Assembly: GCF_013408305.1 (NCBI RefSeq)
Contig: NZ_JACBZS010000001.1
Coordinates: 1,240,001 to 1,304,000 of the forward strand
Length of the DNA stretch: 64,000 nt
Reading direction: 5' to 3'
Source of the DNA: Naumannella cuiyingiana
Lineage (GTDB): Bacteria > Actinomycetota > Actinomycetes > Propionibacteriales > Propionibacteriaceae
Under the pieces are notes generated by a model. The model was not told the DNA's origin. It did not search any database and was given only the letters and a program-made list of their open reading frames with translations. Shown here one piece after another: positions 1 to 8,352 of the stretch; positions within the stretch are counted from its first letter, which is position 1; each line of letters begins with the position of its first letter. The translations under genes were made by a program, and so were the position numbers.

Positions 1-623
1 AGGTCGGCAAGATCACCAAGTCGACGCCGATGGGCTCGCTGGATGCGCCGTTCAACCCGGTGTCGCTGGCGCTCGGGGCCGAGGCCAGCTTCGTCGCCCG
101 GACCATCGACTCCGACCGGGCGCACCTGACCGAGGTGTTGACCGCCGCCGCGGAGCATCGCGGCGCCGCGCTGGTGGAGATCTACCAGAACTGCCCGATC
201 TTCAACGACGGCGCGTTCGACGCGATCAAGGACAAGGACACCGCGCCGCAGGCGATCATCCCGCTCAAGCACGGCGAGAAGGTGATCTTCGGCGCCGGCG
301 AGCTCGGACTGGTACGGGACCCGGTCAGCGGGGAGTTCTCGGTGGCCAAGGTGGCCGAGGTCGGCGAGGACGCCATCGTCGTCCACGACGCTCATCGCGA
401 CGACCCGTCGTATGCCTTCGCGCTGTCCCGGTTGACCGATGCCGGCGTGCTGAACCGCACCCCGATCGGCATCTTCCGCGATGTTCCCCGGGCCACCTAC
501 GACGACCTCGCCCGCGAGCAGATCCGGACCGCCCAGGGCGAGCGCCGCGAGGGCGAGCCGTCGGGTGCAGACACCGAGCTGCAGGCCCTCCTCGCCGGCC
601 GGGACACCTGGACCGTCGCCTGA
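1..623 (+). CDS. korB: 2-oxoglutarate:ferredoxin oxidoreductase beta subunit, 3' part
   Basis: The open frame enters at the window edge (codons in phase with position 3) and gives the C-terminal ~206 residues of a KorB-type subunit. Segments such as VEIYQNCPIFNDGAFD and QAIIPLKHGEKVIFG are typical of the beta subunit C-terminal half. Known role: with KorA it oxidatively decarboxylates 2-oxoglutarate to succinyl-CoA and reduces ferredoxin, an oxygen-tolerant alternative TCA step in actinobacteria. The thiamine-diphosphate and Fe-S motifs of the N-terminal half lie outside the window. A large perfect palindrome begins 32 nt after the stop and is a plausible terminator. Confidence 0.9.
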   Translation, partial: VGKITKSTPMGSLDAPFNPVSLALGAEASFVARTIDSDRAHLTEVLTAAAEHRGAALVEIYQNCPIFNDGAFDAIKDKDTAPQAIIPLKHGEKVIFGAGELGLVRDPVSGEFSVAKVAEVGEDAIVVHDAHRDDPSYAFALSRLTDAGVLNRTPIGIFRDVPRATYDDLAREQIRTAQGERREGEPSGADTELQALLAGRDTWTVA

Positions 624-655
624 CCTGGTCCCCACGCCACCCCACGCCACCCCCC

Positions 656-721
656 GATTTGTGTCGTCAGTTATCGCCGCCTGACGGGACCGTCAGGCGG
701 CGATAACTGACGACACAAATC
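656..721. repeat. 31-bp perfect palindrome (element A)
   Basis: Left arm 656-686 and right arm 691-721 are perfect inverted copies around the 4-nt centre GGAC. The conserved core reads GTGTCGTCAGTTATCGCC. It lies just after korB and before the DUF559 gene. It could fold as a very stable terminator hairpin, but there is no T-tract. Elements B (1733-1784) and C (12590-12678) are related. Confidence 0.9.
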
Positions 722-722
722 A

Positions 723-740
723 AGCCCGGGGAAACGGGCT
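723..740. repeat. Small hairpin next to element A
   Basis: AGCCCG (723-728) and CGGGCT (735-740) are inverted copies around a GGGAAA loop, directly after palindrome A. It may extend the terminator structure. Confidence 0.55.
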
Positions 741-748
741 GTGGACAA
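740..748 (-). promoter_or_regulatory. Perfect actinobacterial DnaA-box sequence
   Basis: TGTGGACAA on the plus strand is the exact complement of TTGTCCACA, the preferred DnaA box of high-GC actinobacteria. It lies 49 nt before the DUF559 gene start. The same 9-mer occurs inside the M13 peptidase gene at 5066, so chance is possible; function is inference. Confidence 0.35.
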
Positions 749-796
749 CCCCGCCAGCCGCTGGTTCAGGCGTCGGCGCGGCGGCAGGATCGAGGC

Positions 797-1717
797 ATGC
801 CGAGTCCCGAGCCCTTGCCGCGGGCCCTGCGCGGGCGGGCATTCACGCTGGCCGATGCCGCGGCGTACCCCGTGACCGAGAAGCGACTCCGGGCCAGCGA
901 TCTGCAATCGCCCAGCCGCGACATCCGAGCGCCGGCGGGCGAGCTTCCCCTCGCCGAGCACGCCCGTGCCGTGCTCGCTCTCACCCCCGATGGATGGGTC
1001 TCCCATGCCAGCGCCGGACAGCTCCACGGCTTCTGGCTGCCGACGAGGTTAGCCTCGGACTCCACCCTCCACATCAGCCGCGGCAACACCTGCGAGCCGG
1101 CGCGCCGGCGACGCGTGCGCGGCCACGCCGCCCGCGTGACGGAGGAGGAGATCACCACCGTCGGCGGCCTGCGCATTGCCACCCGGGCCCGCGCCTGGTT
1201 CGAGCTGCTACCCGCACTCACCCTCGCCGAGGCGGTGATCATCGGGGATCAACTGATCCGGCGGCCGCGGCGCAATCTGGATGCCCACCTCGAACCGTGG
1301 TGCGCGCGGGAGGACCTGGGCCACATCCTGGAGCTGAACGAGTGGCGGGCCGGGGTCGTCCTCGGCCGCGAGGCACATGCCCTGGTCCGCCAGGGGTCGG
1401 ATTCACCGCCGGAGACGCGCCTGCGGCTCGCGATCATCGAGGCCGGACTGCCCGAACCACAGACGCAGCTCCGGCTCGATCCCGACGACCCCCACTCCCC
1501 CGAGGCCGATCTGGGATATCGCCGGGAGCGGATCGCCCTGCAGTACGAGGGCGCGCACCACCGCGACGGCGCACAGCTCAGCAGCGACATCCGCCGCGAC
1601 GAGGCCTGGGTCGGCGGCGGCTGGCGCGTCCTGCGGGCCGACGCCGGCGACCAGCGCACCGACTTCGTCCGGGTCACGACACTGCTCCGCCGGCTGCTCG
1701 CCGCGCGCGCCGCCTGA
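797..1717 (+). CDS. DUF559/Vsr-like endonuclease-fold protein with AbiEi-like N-terminus
   Basis: 306 aa. Residues ~1-170 resemble the AbiEi-like, antitoxin-type region common in actinobacterial proteins of this class (WVSHASAGQLHGFWLP, LHISRGN, GLRIATRARAWFEL). Residues ~200-300 fit a DUF559/very-short-patch-repair nuclease fold: SPPETRLR, then EADLGYRRERIALQYEGAHH with the spaced Asp and Glu expected of a PD-(D/E)xK-type site. Known families: DUF559 proteins are putative nucleases of unproven function. CAGGAT at 785-790 lies 6 nt before the ATG, suggesting a leaderless transcript. The gene is enclosed by related palindromes A and B, which hints at a mobile or repeat-associated module. Substrate unknown. 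Confidence 0.7.
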   Translation: MPSPEPLPRALRGRAFTLADAAAYPVTEKRLRASDLQSPSRDIRAPAGELPLAEHARAVLALTPDGWVSHASAGQLHGFWLPTRLASDSTLHISRGNTCEPARRRRVRGHAARVTEEEITTVGGLRIATRARAWFELLPALTLAEAVIIGDQLIRRPRRNLDAHLEPWCAREDLGHILELNEWRAGVVLGREAHALVRQGSDSPPETRLRLAIIEAGLPEPQTQLRLDPDDPHSPEADLGYRRERIALQYEGAHHRDGAQLSSDIRRDEAWVGGGWRVLRADAGDQRTDFVRVTTLLRRLLAARAA

Positions 1718-1732
1718 CCCGCCCGATCCCTT

Positions 1733-1784
1733 CGTGAGGTATCGCCGCCCGGACACGCGTGCGGCGGGCGATAACTGACGACAC
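1733..1784. repeat. Degenerate palindrome related to element A (element B)
   Basis: The right half carries the complement of GTGTCGTCAGTTATCGCC, identical to element A over 18 nt. The left half (1733-1751) matches A at 16 of 19 positions. The arms pair imperfectly. It starts 15 nt after the DUF559 stop and ends 9 nt before the rarD-like start. Confidence 0.75.
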
Positions 1785-1793
1785 GATGGGGGC

Positions 1794-2711
1794 GTGGCAA
1801 AGCAGACACCGGCAGCTCCGGCGGAGTCCGGCGCGGGGGTGCTGGCGGCGATCGGGGCGTACGCCATCTGGGGGCTCGTCCCGCTGTTCTGGCCGCTGCT
1901 GAATCGCAGCCAGGCCGTCGAGCTGCTCGCGCACCGGATCGTCTGGGCCTTCGTCGTCGCCGCGTTGATCGCGTTGATCATCGCCCGCCGGCCGCTGCTG
2001 CGTACCCTCCGCAATCGTCGCGCCATGCTCTTGCTGTCGGCGGCCGCGGTGGTGATCTCGGTCAACTGGGGCGTCTACATCTGGGCGGTCACCCACGCCG
2101 AGGTCGTGCAGGCCTCGCTCGGCTACTACATCAACCCGATCCTGTCGATCCTCGCCGGCGTGCTCGTGCTGCGCGAGCGCCTCGCCCCGGCACAGTGGGC
2201 CGCGATCGGGCTGGCCTTCGCGGCGGTGATTGTGCTGACCATCGACTACGGCCACCCGCCGTGGATCGCGCTCACCCTGGCCACCAGCTTCGCCACCTAC
2301 GGCGTACTCAAGAAGTTCGCCCCCGCCGACCCGATCGTCACGCTGGTGATCGAATCGGGTGTCGTGCTGATCCCGGCAACCGCCTACCTCGGCTGGCTCG
2401 CCGCCCGCGGCGTCGGCAGCTTCGGCACGCTCGGCCCGGGCTACGACGCACTGCTGATCTGCGCCGGCGTGGTCACGGTGATCCCGCTGCTGTGTTTCGC
2501 CTGGGCCGCGCCGCGGATCCGACTCTCCACGATGGGGATGACCCAGTACCTCGCCCCCACCCTGCAGTTCATCCTCGGCGTCGCGTGGTTCGGCGAGCCG
2601 ATGAGCCCGGCACGCTGGGCGGGATTCGTACTGGTCTGGATCGCGCTCTCCCTACTCACCGGGTACGCCATCGTGGTCCGCCGCCGCGCCCGGAAGGCCC
2701 GCGCCGGATAG
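1794..2711 (+). CDS. rarD: EamA/RarD-type permease
   Basis: 305 aa integral membrane protein with about ten hydrophobic segments in two EamA halves. The opening GVLAAIGAYAIWGLVPLFWPLL and the central segment SLGYYINPILSILAGVLVLRERL are characteristic of the RarD branch of the drug/metabolite transporter superfamily. Substrate is unknown: RarD was named from chloramphenicol sensitivity, which does not define a substrate. The GTG start is 6 nt after CACGAT, a possible leaderless -10. The charged tail VVRRRARKARAG fits a cytoplasmic C-terminus. Confidence 0.85.
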   Translation: MAKQTPAAPAESGAGVLAAIGAYAIWGLVPLFWPLLNRSQAVELLAHRIVWAFVVAALIALIIARRPLLRTLRNRRAMLLLSAAAVVISVNWGVYIWAVTHAEVVQASLGYYINPILSILAGVLVLRERLAPAQWAAIGLAFAAVIVLTIDYGHPPWIALTLATSFATYGVLKKFAPADPIVTLVIESGVVLIPATAYLGWLAARGVGSFGTLGPGYDALLICAGVVTVIPLLCFAWAAPRIRLSTMGMTQYLAPTLQFILGVAWFGEPMSPARWAGFVLVWIALSLLTGYAIVVRRRARKARAG

Positions 2712-2714
2712 GCT
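2709..2714 (+). promoter_or_regulatory. Putative -10 box overlapping the rarD stop
   Basis: TAGGCT spans the rarD stop codon and could start a ~56-nt leader for the next gene, whose ATG follows GGACGGAACGAG. No clear -35 was seen. Confidence 0.35.
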
Positions 2715-2776
2715 GGCGGCCGGTCCGCCGACCCGGCGGGCAGAGCAGGCCGCAACCAGACCCAGGACGGAACGAG

Positions 2777-4027
2777 ATGTCGGACCAGCCGCGCCGGGCC
2801 GCGGAGCCCGAGGACGAGTCGGTGACCGCGACCAACGCGCGCGGCATGGGCTATGACCCGCGAGTGCTGGACGACCCCGGCCCCCTGGACGACCCCGGCC
2901 CCCTGGACGACCCGGGCCCCCTGGACGATCCCGACGCCACCCGCGCGCTCGACCCCGACGCCACCCGGGCGCTGGGCGCTCCGGTGCCGCCGCCGGCGTC
3001 CGCGCGCCGGCTCGGCTTCGATCCCGATGACGACGCCTTCGAGCTGGCCGAGGAGGACGAGGAGGAGAGTCCGCGGCGCAACGTCGTCGGCTGGGTGATC
3101 GTCGGCGTGCTGGCGCTGGTGGTCGCGGTCGGCGTCTTCTTCGTCGGCCGGAACCTGATCGGCCCCGCCGACCAGTCGATCAAGCCGGACCGGTTCGTCG
3201 AGTCCTACCTGCAGGCATTGGCACGCGGCGATGCCGCCGGCGCGCTGGCCCATGCCTCCGCCCCGCCGCCGGACGGCCGGCTGCTCACCCCGGAGGTGCT
3301 GGCCGACTCGCTGAACCGCGCGCCGATCACCGACATCGCCGTGGTCGCCAGCGACGACACCCGCGTCCAGGTGGACTACAGGCTCGGGGGCGAGCCGGTC
3401 TCCGGCGTCTTCGATGTCGCCAAGATCGATGGTCGCTGGACCATGCCGCAGGCCTGGGCGACGCTGGAGTCACCCGAGGCCGACCTGAACATGCCGTTCC
3501 TGATCAACGGCGCCCGGCTCGACGGACCGGGCAACTACCCGATCTTCCCCGGCTCCTACCTGGTCACCTCGACGACCGACGCGCTGCAGATCGATCATCG
3601 TTTCCGGGTCACCGACAATCGTCCTGATCAACGCCTCGGCCAGGTGCCACTGGCGCTGACCGAAGCGGGACGGCGCGACGCGCTGGTGCAGATCCGCAAG
3701 GGCATCGACCGCTGCATCGGCAGCAACGAGTTGAAGCCGAAGAACTGCCCGTACGCGATGAAGGACACCACCACCAGCGGCCAGGAGATCATCCCGGACT
3801 CCGTGCGGACCGAGCTCACCAACGATCCGCTGAAGGGTGTCCAGGTACGCACGGAGGACGGCGCACCGGTGGCCCTGGCCGATCTGACGATCACCTACAC
3901 CCTGGACGGCAGCGTCCGCGACTCCGGCGAGGAGATCCCGTTGGACACGCAGGACTTCACGGTGGAGACGACGGCGATCGTCAGCTACGACCAGGACCCG
4001 CCGAGCATCGGCTGGACGAACCGCTGA
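2777..4027 (+). CDS. Single-pass membrane protein with acidic repeat N-terminus, unknown function
   Basis: 416 aa. The frame is open further upstream through rarD, but the ATG at 2777 with an upstream purine stretch fits the start of the acidic protein. Residues 1-100 are acidic and low-complexity, with three exact DDPGPL units (32-49) and two DPDATRAL units (51-66). A membrane helix lies at ~102-125 (VVGWVIVGVLALVVAVGVFF). The remaining ~290 residues would be extracytoplasmic and begin with an NTF2/DUF4878-like pattern (RFVESYLQALARGDAAGALAHA), as in many actinobacterial envelope proteins. Function is not recognised. The repeats look like a cytosolic disordered spacer. Confidence 0.75.
   Translation: MSDQPRRAAEPEDESVTATNARGMGYDPRVLDDPGPLDDPGPLDDPGPLDDPDATRALDPDATRALGAPVPPPASARRLGFDPDDDAFELAEEDEEESPRRNVVGWVIVGVLALVVAVGVFFVGRNLIGPADQSIKPDRFVESYLQALARGDAAGALAHASAPPPDGRLLTPEVLADSLNRAPITDIAVVASDDTRVQVDYRLGGEPVSGVFDVAKIDGRWTMPQAWATLESPEADLNMPFLINGARLDGPGNYPIFPGSYLVTSTTDALQIDHRFRVTDNRPDQRLGQVPLALTEAGRRDALVQIRKGIDRCIGSNELKPKNCPYAMKDTTTSGQEIIPDSVRTELTNDPLKGVQVRTEDGAPVALADLTITYTLDGSVRDSGEEIPLDTQDFTVETTAIVSYDQDPPSIGWTNR
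2870..2974 (+). repeat. In-frame tandem coding repeats
   Basis: Three 18-nt units coding DDPGPL (2870-2923) plus a partial fourth, followed by two 24-nt units coding DPDATRAL (2927-2974). Unit length is a multiple of three, so copy number can vary without a frameshift. Confidence 0.85.
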
Positions 4028-4046
4028 GTCTGCCCGCGAGACGCGC

Positions 4047-4052
4047 TAGCCT
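4047..4052 (+). promoter_or_regulatory. -10 box of a leaderless promoter
   Basis: TAGCCT sits 6 nt before the GTG start at 4059, the spacing expected when transcription begins at the start codon. No Shine-Dalgarno sequence is present. Confidence 0.55.
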
Positions 4053-4058
4053 CGACCG

Positions 4059-6008
4059 GTGACTTCCGAGCTGCTCGCCCACACCGACGAGGCGACCCGA
4101 CCCCAGGACGACCTGTACCGCCACGTCAACGGGGCCTGGCTACAAACCGCCACGATCCCGGACGACAAGCCCGGCACCGGCGCCTTCATCGAGCTGCGCG
4201 ACAACGCCGAGGAGGCCGTCCGCGACATCATCACCTCCCTCGGCGACCCCGGCGACCAGACCGGTACGCCGCAGCGCCGGATCGCCTCGCTCTATGCCAG
4301 CTTCGTCGACACCGACACCGTGGCAGAGCGCGGCGCCGAGCCGCTCGCGCCGCTGCTGGCGACCGCCGACGAGATCACCGACGCGACATCCCTGGCGCAC
4401 TGGATGGGTTGGGCCACCCGTCGCGGGATCCGCACGCTGGTAGGGATGTCGGTGGATGCCGACCCGGGCGATCCGCAGCAGGTGATCTTGTTCCTCGGCC
4501 AGTCCGGGATCGGGTTGCCCGACGAGGAGTACTACCGCGACGACACCTATGCCGAGATCCGCGAGGCCTATACGGCCCACCTGGGCAGGATGTTCGAGCT
4601 GATCGGCAGCGACGACCCCGCTGGCGAGGCCGCGCGCGTACTGGAGCTGGAGACGGCGATCGCGGCACTGCACTGGGACAAGGTGCGCACCCGGGACCTG
4701 CGCCAGATGTACAACCCGCAGACCCGCGACGAGCTGGCCGCCGCCAGCCCCGGCCTGGACTGGGCGCAACTACTGGCGGGTGCCGAGCTCGACGACGCCG
4801 TGTTGGCCCGGGTGGTGAATGCCCAGCCGAGCTACTTCGCCGGGCTCGGTGAGCTGCTCGCGGCGACGCCGGCGCAGACCTGGCGCGCCTGGGCGCGCTG
4901 GCAGACGGCATCGGCGTTCGCGGGCTATCTCGATGATCGTTTCGTCGCCGAGGACTTCGCGTTCTACGGCACGACCCTGTCCGGTACGCCGACGCTGAAG
5001 GAGCGCTGGAAGCGCGGCGTCGACCTGGTCGAGGCCTCGATCGGCGAGGACGTCGGCAAGCTCTATGTGGACAAGCATTTCTCGCCCGCCGCCAAGGACC
5101 GGATGGACGAGCTGGTGGCGAACCTGATCGAGGCGTACCGGCAATCGATCAGCGAGCTCGACTGGATGACCGAGGACACCCGCGCGGAGGCGCTGCGCAA
5201 GCTGGACAGGTTCCGGCCCAAGATCGGCTATCCGGTGAAGTGGAAGGACTACTCGACCCTCGACCTTCGCGCCGATGATCTTGTCGGCAATGTGCTCGCG
5301 GTGGCCTCCTGGCAGCTCGATGATCAACTGGACAAGCTGACCCGGCCGACCGATCCGGACGAGTGGTTCATGACCCCGCAGACGGTGAACGCCTACTACC
5401 ACCCGCTGCGCAACGAGATCGTCTTCCCGGCGGCGATCCTGCAGCCGCCGTTCTTCGATCCCGAGGCCGACGACGCGCTGAACTACGGCGGCATCGGCGC
5501 GGTGATCGGGCACGAGATCGGGCACGGCTTCGACGATCAGGGATCGACCTGCGACGGCGACGGCGCGCTGCGCAACTGGTGGACCGACGCCGACCGCGCC
5601 GCGTTCGAGGAGCGCACCGCGGCGCTGGTCGGCCAGTACGCAGAGCTCTCACCGGAGGGCGCCGATGGGCGCCCGGTGAACGGGGAGCTGACCATCGGCG
5701 AGAACATCGGCGATCTCGGCGGCCTGTCGATCGCGCACAAGGCGTGGCGCCTGAGCGGCGCCGATCCCGACGCCGAGATCGACGGCGTGCCGGCCGGCCG
5801 CCGGCTCTTCCTGAACTGGGCCGCCGTGTGGCGCTCCAAGATGCGCCCCGAGGCGGTCAAGCAGCGGCTGGCGACCGATCCGCACTCGCCGCCGGAGTTC
5901 CGGGCCAACCAGACGGTACGCAATGTCGACGCCTTCCACGAGGCGTTCGGCACCGACGGGGACGACGAGCTGTGGCTGCCGCCGGATCGCCGCGTGAAGA
6001 TCTGGTGA
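4059..6008 (+). CDS. M13 family zinc metallopeptidase
   Basis: 649 aa, usual length for the neprilysin/PepO family. Visible landmarks in order: DDLYRHVNGAW near residue 13 (M13_N signature); NAYYHP (substrate-binding NAY motif); zinc site HEIGH with His485, Glu486 and His489; ENIGDLGG with the third zinc ligand Glu548; and the typical C-terminal end KIW. No signal peptide or membrane anchor is seen, so a cytosolic oligopeptidase like lactococcal PepO is more likely than a neprilysin-like ectoenzyme. The GTG start is set by the -10 box 6 nt upstream. Its stop overlaps the GTG of the next gene, so it may be co-transcribed with the GT87 genes. Confidence 0.92.
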   Translation: MTSELLAHTDEATRPQDDLYRHVNGAWLQTATIPDDKPGTGAFIELRDNAEEAVRDIITSLGDPGDQTGTPQRRIASLYASFVDTDTVAERGAEPLAPLLATADEITDATSLAHWMGWATRRGIRTLVGMSVDADPGDPQQVILFLGQSGIGLPDEEYYRDDTYAEIREAYTAHLGRMFELIGSDDPAGEAARVLELETAIAALHWDKVRTRDLRQMYNPQTRDELAAASPGLDWAQLLAGAELDDAVLARVVNAQPSYFAGLGELLAATPAQTWRAWARWQTASAFAGYLDDRFVAEDFAFYGTTLSGTPTLKERWKRGVDLVEASIGEDVGKLYVDKHFSPAAKDRMDELVANLIEAYRQSISELDWMTEDTRAEALRKLDRFRPKIGYPVKWKDYSTLDLRADDLVGNVLAVASWQLDDQLDKLTRPTDPDEWFMTPQTVNAYYHPLRNEIVFPAAILQPPFFDPEADDALNYGGIGAVIGHEIGHGFDDQGSTCDGDGALRNWWTDADRAAFEERTAALVGQYAELSPEGADGRPVNGELTIGENIGDLGGLSIAHKAWRLSGADPDAEIDGVPAGRRLFLNWAAVWRSKMRPEAVKQRLATDPHSPPEFRANQTVRNVDAFHEAFGTDGDDELWLPPDRRVKIW

Positions 6009-7156
6009 CCCGCGCGCCGGGCCGTTGGCGCTGGCTGTTGTGGCCGCTGCCGCTGATCGCCGGGGCGTACGAGGCCTCGCGCGCGGACGGCGCGAGCTGG
6101 ACCCCGTGGCGGGGCGCGATGGTCGACCTGCAGGCGATCATCGGCGCCTCGGGAAGGCTGCTGTCCGGGGAGGATCTCTACGGCGGCGGCGGCGTGCCGT
6201 TCAGCATGCCGCCGGCGATGGCGCTGTTCGGCATCCCGTTCGCGATCGCCGGCCCCGAGGCGGCACAGTTGCTCTGGGTGTTGATCACCGCCGGCCTGGT
6301 GGCCGCGCTACTGGTGGCGCCGCTGTTGGCGTACCGGTCGCCGGCGTTGGCCCGCTCGGCGTGGGTGCCGCTGCTGGCCGCGCTGCTGATCACGCTCGCC
6401 GTGCCGATCCGCGACAACTTCCGCCTCGGCCAGGTGACCGTGCTGATCACCTGCCTGCTGATCGCCGATCTGGTACGCCCGCGCCCGGGTCCCCGCCTGC
6501 CGCGCGGCGTGCTGACCGGGATCGCCGCGGCGCTGGCGGTGTTTCCGGTGGTCGTCGTGATCCTGCAACTCGCCTCGCCGCGGCACCGCCGGGCCGGGCT
6601 GTTCGGCGCGACGACGGCGATCGGGATCACCCTGCTCGCCTGGCTGGCCGCGCCGGTCTCCTCGCTGCGCTATTGGTCGGCGACGCTGGCGGGCCGCCAC
6701 CTCGCCGAGGGCAATGCCTACGAGCGCGAGACGAACGGCTCGCTCCCCGCGGTGCTCGCCCGGGGGCTCGGTGAGCAGCCCACCACGACCGTGCTCGGCA
6801 CGGTGCTGGCGCTCGTGGTCCTCGCCGCGGCGCTGGCCGCCGGCCTCGCGCTGTGCCGCTCGGGCCGGCACCTGGCGGGGATGCTGACCGCCGGGCTGGG
6901 CGGCGTCGTGATCATGCCGCTCGCCTTTCCGCAGGCGTGGGTGATCGCGCTGCCGCTGGCGGCGATCATGCTGGTCCGCTGCGGTCCGTGGCTGTGGCAA
7001 CTGGCCGCGGCCGTGCTCGGGCTGTGGGCGTGCGTGCAGCCGGCGTCGCGGGTGGGCGGTGAGCTGGTCGCGGCCGGCAGCCTGCTGCTCACGCTGGCCT
7101 GGTTCGCGGTGGTCATCGCCGGCGCCGCCGCCCAGCGCGCGGGGATGCCGCGGTGA
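6005..7156 (+). CDS. GT87-type polytopic membrane glycosyltransferase (paralog 1)
   Basis: 383 aa, about ten transmembrane segments. The N-terminal DLQAIIGASGRLLSGEDLYGG, the PPAMALFGIPFA loop and NFRLGQVTVL follow the DUF2029/GT87 pattern. Known family members (e.g. PimE-like) are polyprenyl-phosphate-mannose-dependent mannosyltransferases acting on the outer membrane face; the actual donor and acceptor here are unknown. The start is the GTG overlapping the peptidase stop (GTGA). It is the most diverged of three adjacent paralogs and lacks their LDVYRRTAEDLLAG-type opening. Confidence 0.75.
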   Translation: MTRAPGRWRWLLWPLPLIAGAYEASRADGASWTPWRGAMVDLQAIIGASGRLLSGEDLYGGGGVPFSMPPAMALFGIPFAIAGPEAAQLLWVLITAGLVAALLVAPLLAYRSPALARSAWVPLLAALLITLAVPIRDNFRLGQVTVLITCLLIADLVRPRPGPRLPRGVLTGIAAALAVFPVVVVILQLASPRHRRAGLFGATTAIGITLLAWLAAPVSSLRYWSATLAGRHLAEGNAYERETNGSLPAVLARGLGEQPTTTVLGTVLALVVLAAALAAGLALCRSGRHLAGMLTAGLGGVVIMPLAFPQAWVIALPLAAIMLVRCGPWLWQLAAAVLGLWACVQPASRVGGELVAAGSLLLTLAWFAVVIAGAAAQRAGMPR

Positions 7157-8352
7157 CCGCGACGGTGGATCGGGTCCGGCGGCTGCGGTTCCCGACCGCA
7201 TTCGTCGTGGCGCTGCCGTGGCCGTTCCTGGCCGCGCTCGCGCTGTCGGGCGGCTGGCCGTGGAATCCGATGGCGGTCGACCTCGACGTCTATCGCCGCA
7301 CCGCCGAGGACCTGCTGGCCGGAACCCCTCTGTACGCCGAGGATCCCGGCGACCTGCCGATGACCTATCCACCGTTCGCGGCGATCGCGGCACTGCCCTT
7401 GCTGATCACCGACGCCGAGACGGGCTACCTCACCTGGCCGCTGTTGAATGCGGCGCTGGCGGTGGCCGTGTTCGCCCGGATCGGCCTGCGCGGCTGGCGC
7501 GCGCCGATCGCGGCCGCGGCGGTGATCATGCTCGGCGGCCCGTATGACCAGGTGGTCTTCCTCGGCCAGGTGGGGGTCGTGCTGATGGCGATGTGCATCC
7601 TCGATCTGGCGCCCGGCCCGACCCTGGTCAGCCGGATCTGGCCGGGCCGGGAGCGACTGTTGCCGCGCGGCGTGCTGACCGGGCTGGCGGTCGCGATCAA
7701 GATGACACCGGCGCTGTTCATCGTGGCGCTGGTGCTGTTCGGACGGCGGCGGCCGGCGCTGGTCGCGACGATCACGGCCGCGGTGGCAACCGGGGTGGCA
7801 GCGCTGGTCCGGCCGGCGGATTCGTTGCTCTACTGGGGAAATCTGGCCTCGGGCGACCTGCCGCAGGAGACCGACTCGATGTACCGGCTGACCAACCAGT
7901 CGCTCGGCGCGGTGGTCGTCCGCTTCGGCGGCGACGCCGCCTGGCAGACCGCGGCGCTGGTGGCCTGCGCGATCGCCGGGGTCGCCGTGCTGGTCGCGGC
8001 CACGGCGATCGCCCGGCGCGGGGAGCTGACCTTCGCGCTGCTGCTGGTCGGCCTCGGCACCAGCCTCGCCTCCCCGGTCGCCTGGACCCACACCTTCACC
8101 TGGCTCGCGCCGCTCGCGGTGGTGGCGCTGCTCCGACCGGCACCGCTCGGCGTCCGCCTGCTGGCGGTCGGCTACTGGGGTTGGGCGACGCTGGAGCCGT
8201 TCAAGTCGATCGACGCCGGCGGCGACGCCGCGCTCGACCTGACCGGCCTGCAGCAGTTGGTGGTCGCCACCGGCCCGCTGCTGGCGCTCGCCCTGTGCGC
8301 GGCGACCCTGGACTGGGCGCACGAGCGCGCATCCGACGAGCCGGTGCCGTGA
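7153..8352 (+). CDS. GT87-type polytopic membrane glycosyltransferase (paralog 2)
   Basis: 399 aa multi-pass protein. The acidic DLDVYRRTAEDLLAGTPLY in the first periplasmic loop holds the Asp pair expected at a GT-C active site, followed by MTYPPFAAIAALPL, VVFLGQVGVVLMAMCILDL and IKMTPALFIVALVLFGRRRPAL, all DUF2029/GT87 hallmarks. GTGA overlap with paralog 1. It closely parallels the next gene along its whole length, so the two look like a local tandem duplication. Probably adds a sugar from a polyprenyl-phosphate donor to an envelope glycolipid (inference). Confidence 0.82.
   Translation: MTATVDRVRRLRFPTAFVVALPWPFLAALALSGGWPWNPMAVDLDVYRRTAEDLLAGTPLYAEDPGDLPMTYPPFAAIAALPLLITDAETGYLTWPLLNAALAVAVFARIGLRGWRAPIAAAAVIMLGGPYDQVVFLGQVGVVLMAMCILDLAPGPTLVSRIWPGRERLLPRGVLTGLAVAIKMTPALFIVALVLFGRRRPALVATITAAVATGVAALVRPADSLLYWGNLASGDLPQETDSMYRLTNQSLGAVVVRFGGDAAWQTAALVACAIAGVAVLVAATAIARRGELTFALLLVGLGTSLASPVAWTHTFTWLAPLAVVALLRPAPLGVRLLAVGYWGWATLEPFKSIDAGGDAALDLTGLQQLVVATGPLLALALCAATLDWAHERASDEPVP

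Noticed and set aside
2195-2776. Plus-strand open frame extending upstream of the repeat-bearing membrane protein into rarD.
   Set aside because: Lies in a different frame of rarD and is Arg/Pro-rich; the ATG at 2777 begins the plausible protein.
2870-2974. Tandem repeats considered as a non-coding satellite or CRISPR-like array.
   Set aside because: Units are 18 and 24 nt, directly adjacent, in frame within a gene, with no spacers.
5066-5074. Second TGTGGACAA DnaA-box match.
   Set aside because: It codes Val-Asp-Lys inside the M13 peptidase gene; no cluster of boxes suggests an origin.
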